From Azospirillum brasilense (GTDB lineage: Bacteria; Pseudomonadota; Alphaproteobacteria; Azospirillales; Azospirillaceae), in the NCBI RefSeq assembly GCF_022023855.1, contig NZ_CP059450.1, positions 372,001-436,000 of the forward strand: DNA of 64,000 nucleotides, in the 5' to 3' direction. This document shows positions 63,881-64,000 of the stretch, piece by piece (the first letter of the stretch is position 1; every line of letters begins with the position of its first letter). The notes under the pieces are model-generated. The model was given only the letters and a program-made list of their open reading frames with translations, was not told the DNA's origin and ran no database searches. A program made the translations under genes and the position numbers.

Positions 63881-63919
63881 ACGTCGGTCCTGTGTGGTGT
63901 CGGTCGAAGAGGCCGGAGT

Positions 63920-64000
63920 CTATTTGCTCCCGATGGCGCGCGCCAGTCCGCGTGCGGTGGCGAACAGCTTATGATGCGTGCCGAGCACCACCCGCTTCTT
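63920..64000 (-). CDS. hpnC: 3' end of an upstream gene, probably hpnC (squalene synthase-like)
   Basis: A frame enters from the right edge on the minus strand and ends at TAG (63922-63920), giving 26 residues that end in RGLARAIGSK. Gene order in squalene clusters is hpnC-hpnD-hpnE, and the distance to hpnD is 39 bases, so hpnC is the best guess. The tail itself has no diagnostic motif. Confidence 0.4.
   Translation of the reverse strand, partial: KKRVVLGTHHKLFATARGLARAIGSK

Overview
The window reads as chromosomal DNA of a very GC-rich alphaproteobacterium of the Rhodospirillales, most like Azospirillum. The evidence is codon bias, Entner-Doudoroff sugar-acid genes, hopanoid genes (hpnC/D/E), the gene order dgt-argS-SPOR-nagZ-scpAB-tatABC-serS-surE-pcm-nlpD-yajC-secDF, and GC-rich palindromes between genes. 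I saw no phage, transposase, integrase or CRISPR array. One tRNA (Ser-UGA) is present.

Region by region. 1-1422: the tail of a PDZ serine protease, then a thioesterase/enoyl-CoA hydratase pair. 1536-6599: a gluconate module (gnd and a LacI-type GntR on the minus strand; gntK and edd on the plus strand) with two GntR-type operators exactly 80 bp apart. 6639-12480: a seven-gene minus-strand operon for a polar-amino-acid-type ABC importer, a D-2-hydroxyacid dehydrogenase, its own LacI regulator and a fumarylacetoacetase/hydratase-family enzyme; a LacI-type operator lies inside its candidate promoter. 12884-16042: moeA with an FNR-like box, DUF1244, a fused DUF2478/DUF364-like protein and a TusA-like protein. 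16231-20220: an SDR, a TauE/SafE exporter, an 18-cysteine copper-storage-type protein, a possible uracil-DNA-glycosylase-like protein and dcd.

20470-36241 is the most unusual part. It is a 16-kb same-strand, tightly packed cluster: a GntR/UTRA regulator with a 26-bp palindrome over its promoter, a complete branched-chain-type ABC importer, a MmgE/PrpD protein, an isocitrate-lyase-family lyase, both hydantoinase/oxoprolinase subunits, an isochorismatase-fold protein, a fumarate-reductase-like flavoprotein, and a LeuC/LeuD-like hydro-lyase with non-standard signature motifs. Together these could import a cyclic amide or imide, open the ring, hydrate an (alkyl)maleate-type diacid and cleave the product to central metabolites. 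The substrate is unknown.

36268-60858 is housekeeping: a response-regulator diguanylate cyclase, tRNA-Ser, xth, erpA, dgt, argS, a SPOR protein, nagZ broken by a perfect 172-bp tandem duplication, an M50 protease, scpAB, a lone iron-type ABC ATPase behind a Fur-like box, tatABC, a membrane diguanylate cyclase, serS-surE-pcm-nlpD, a DUF815 ATPase, a 2OG-oxygenase-like protein, yajC-secD-secF and a Mth938-domain protein. 60945-64000: Fe superoxide dismutase and the squalene/hopanoid genes hpnE, hpnD and the end of a gene that is probably hpnC.
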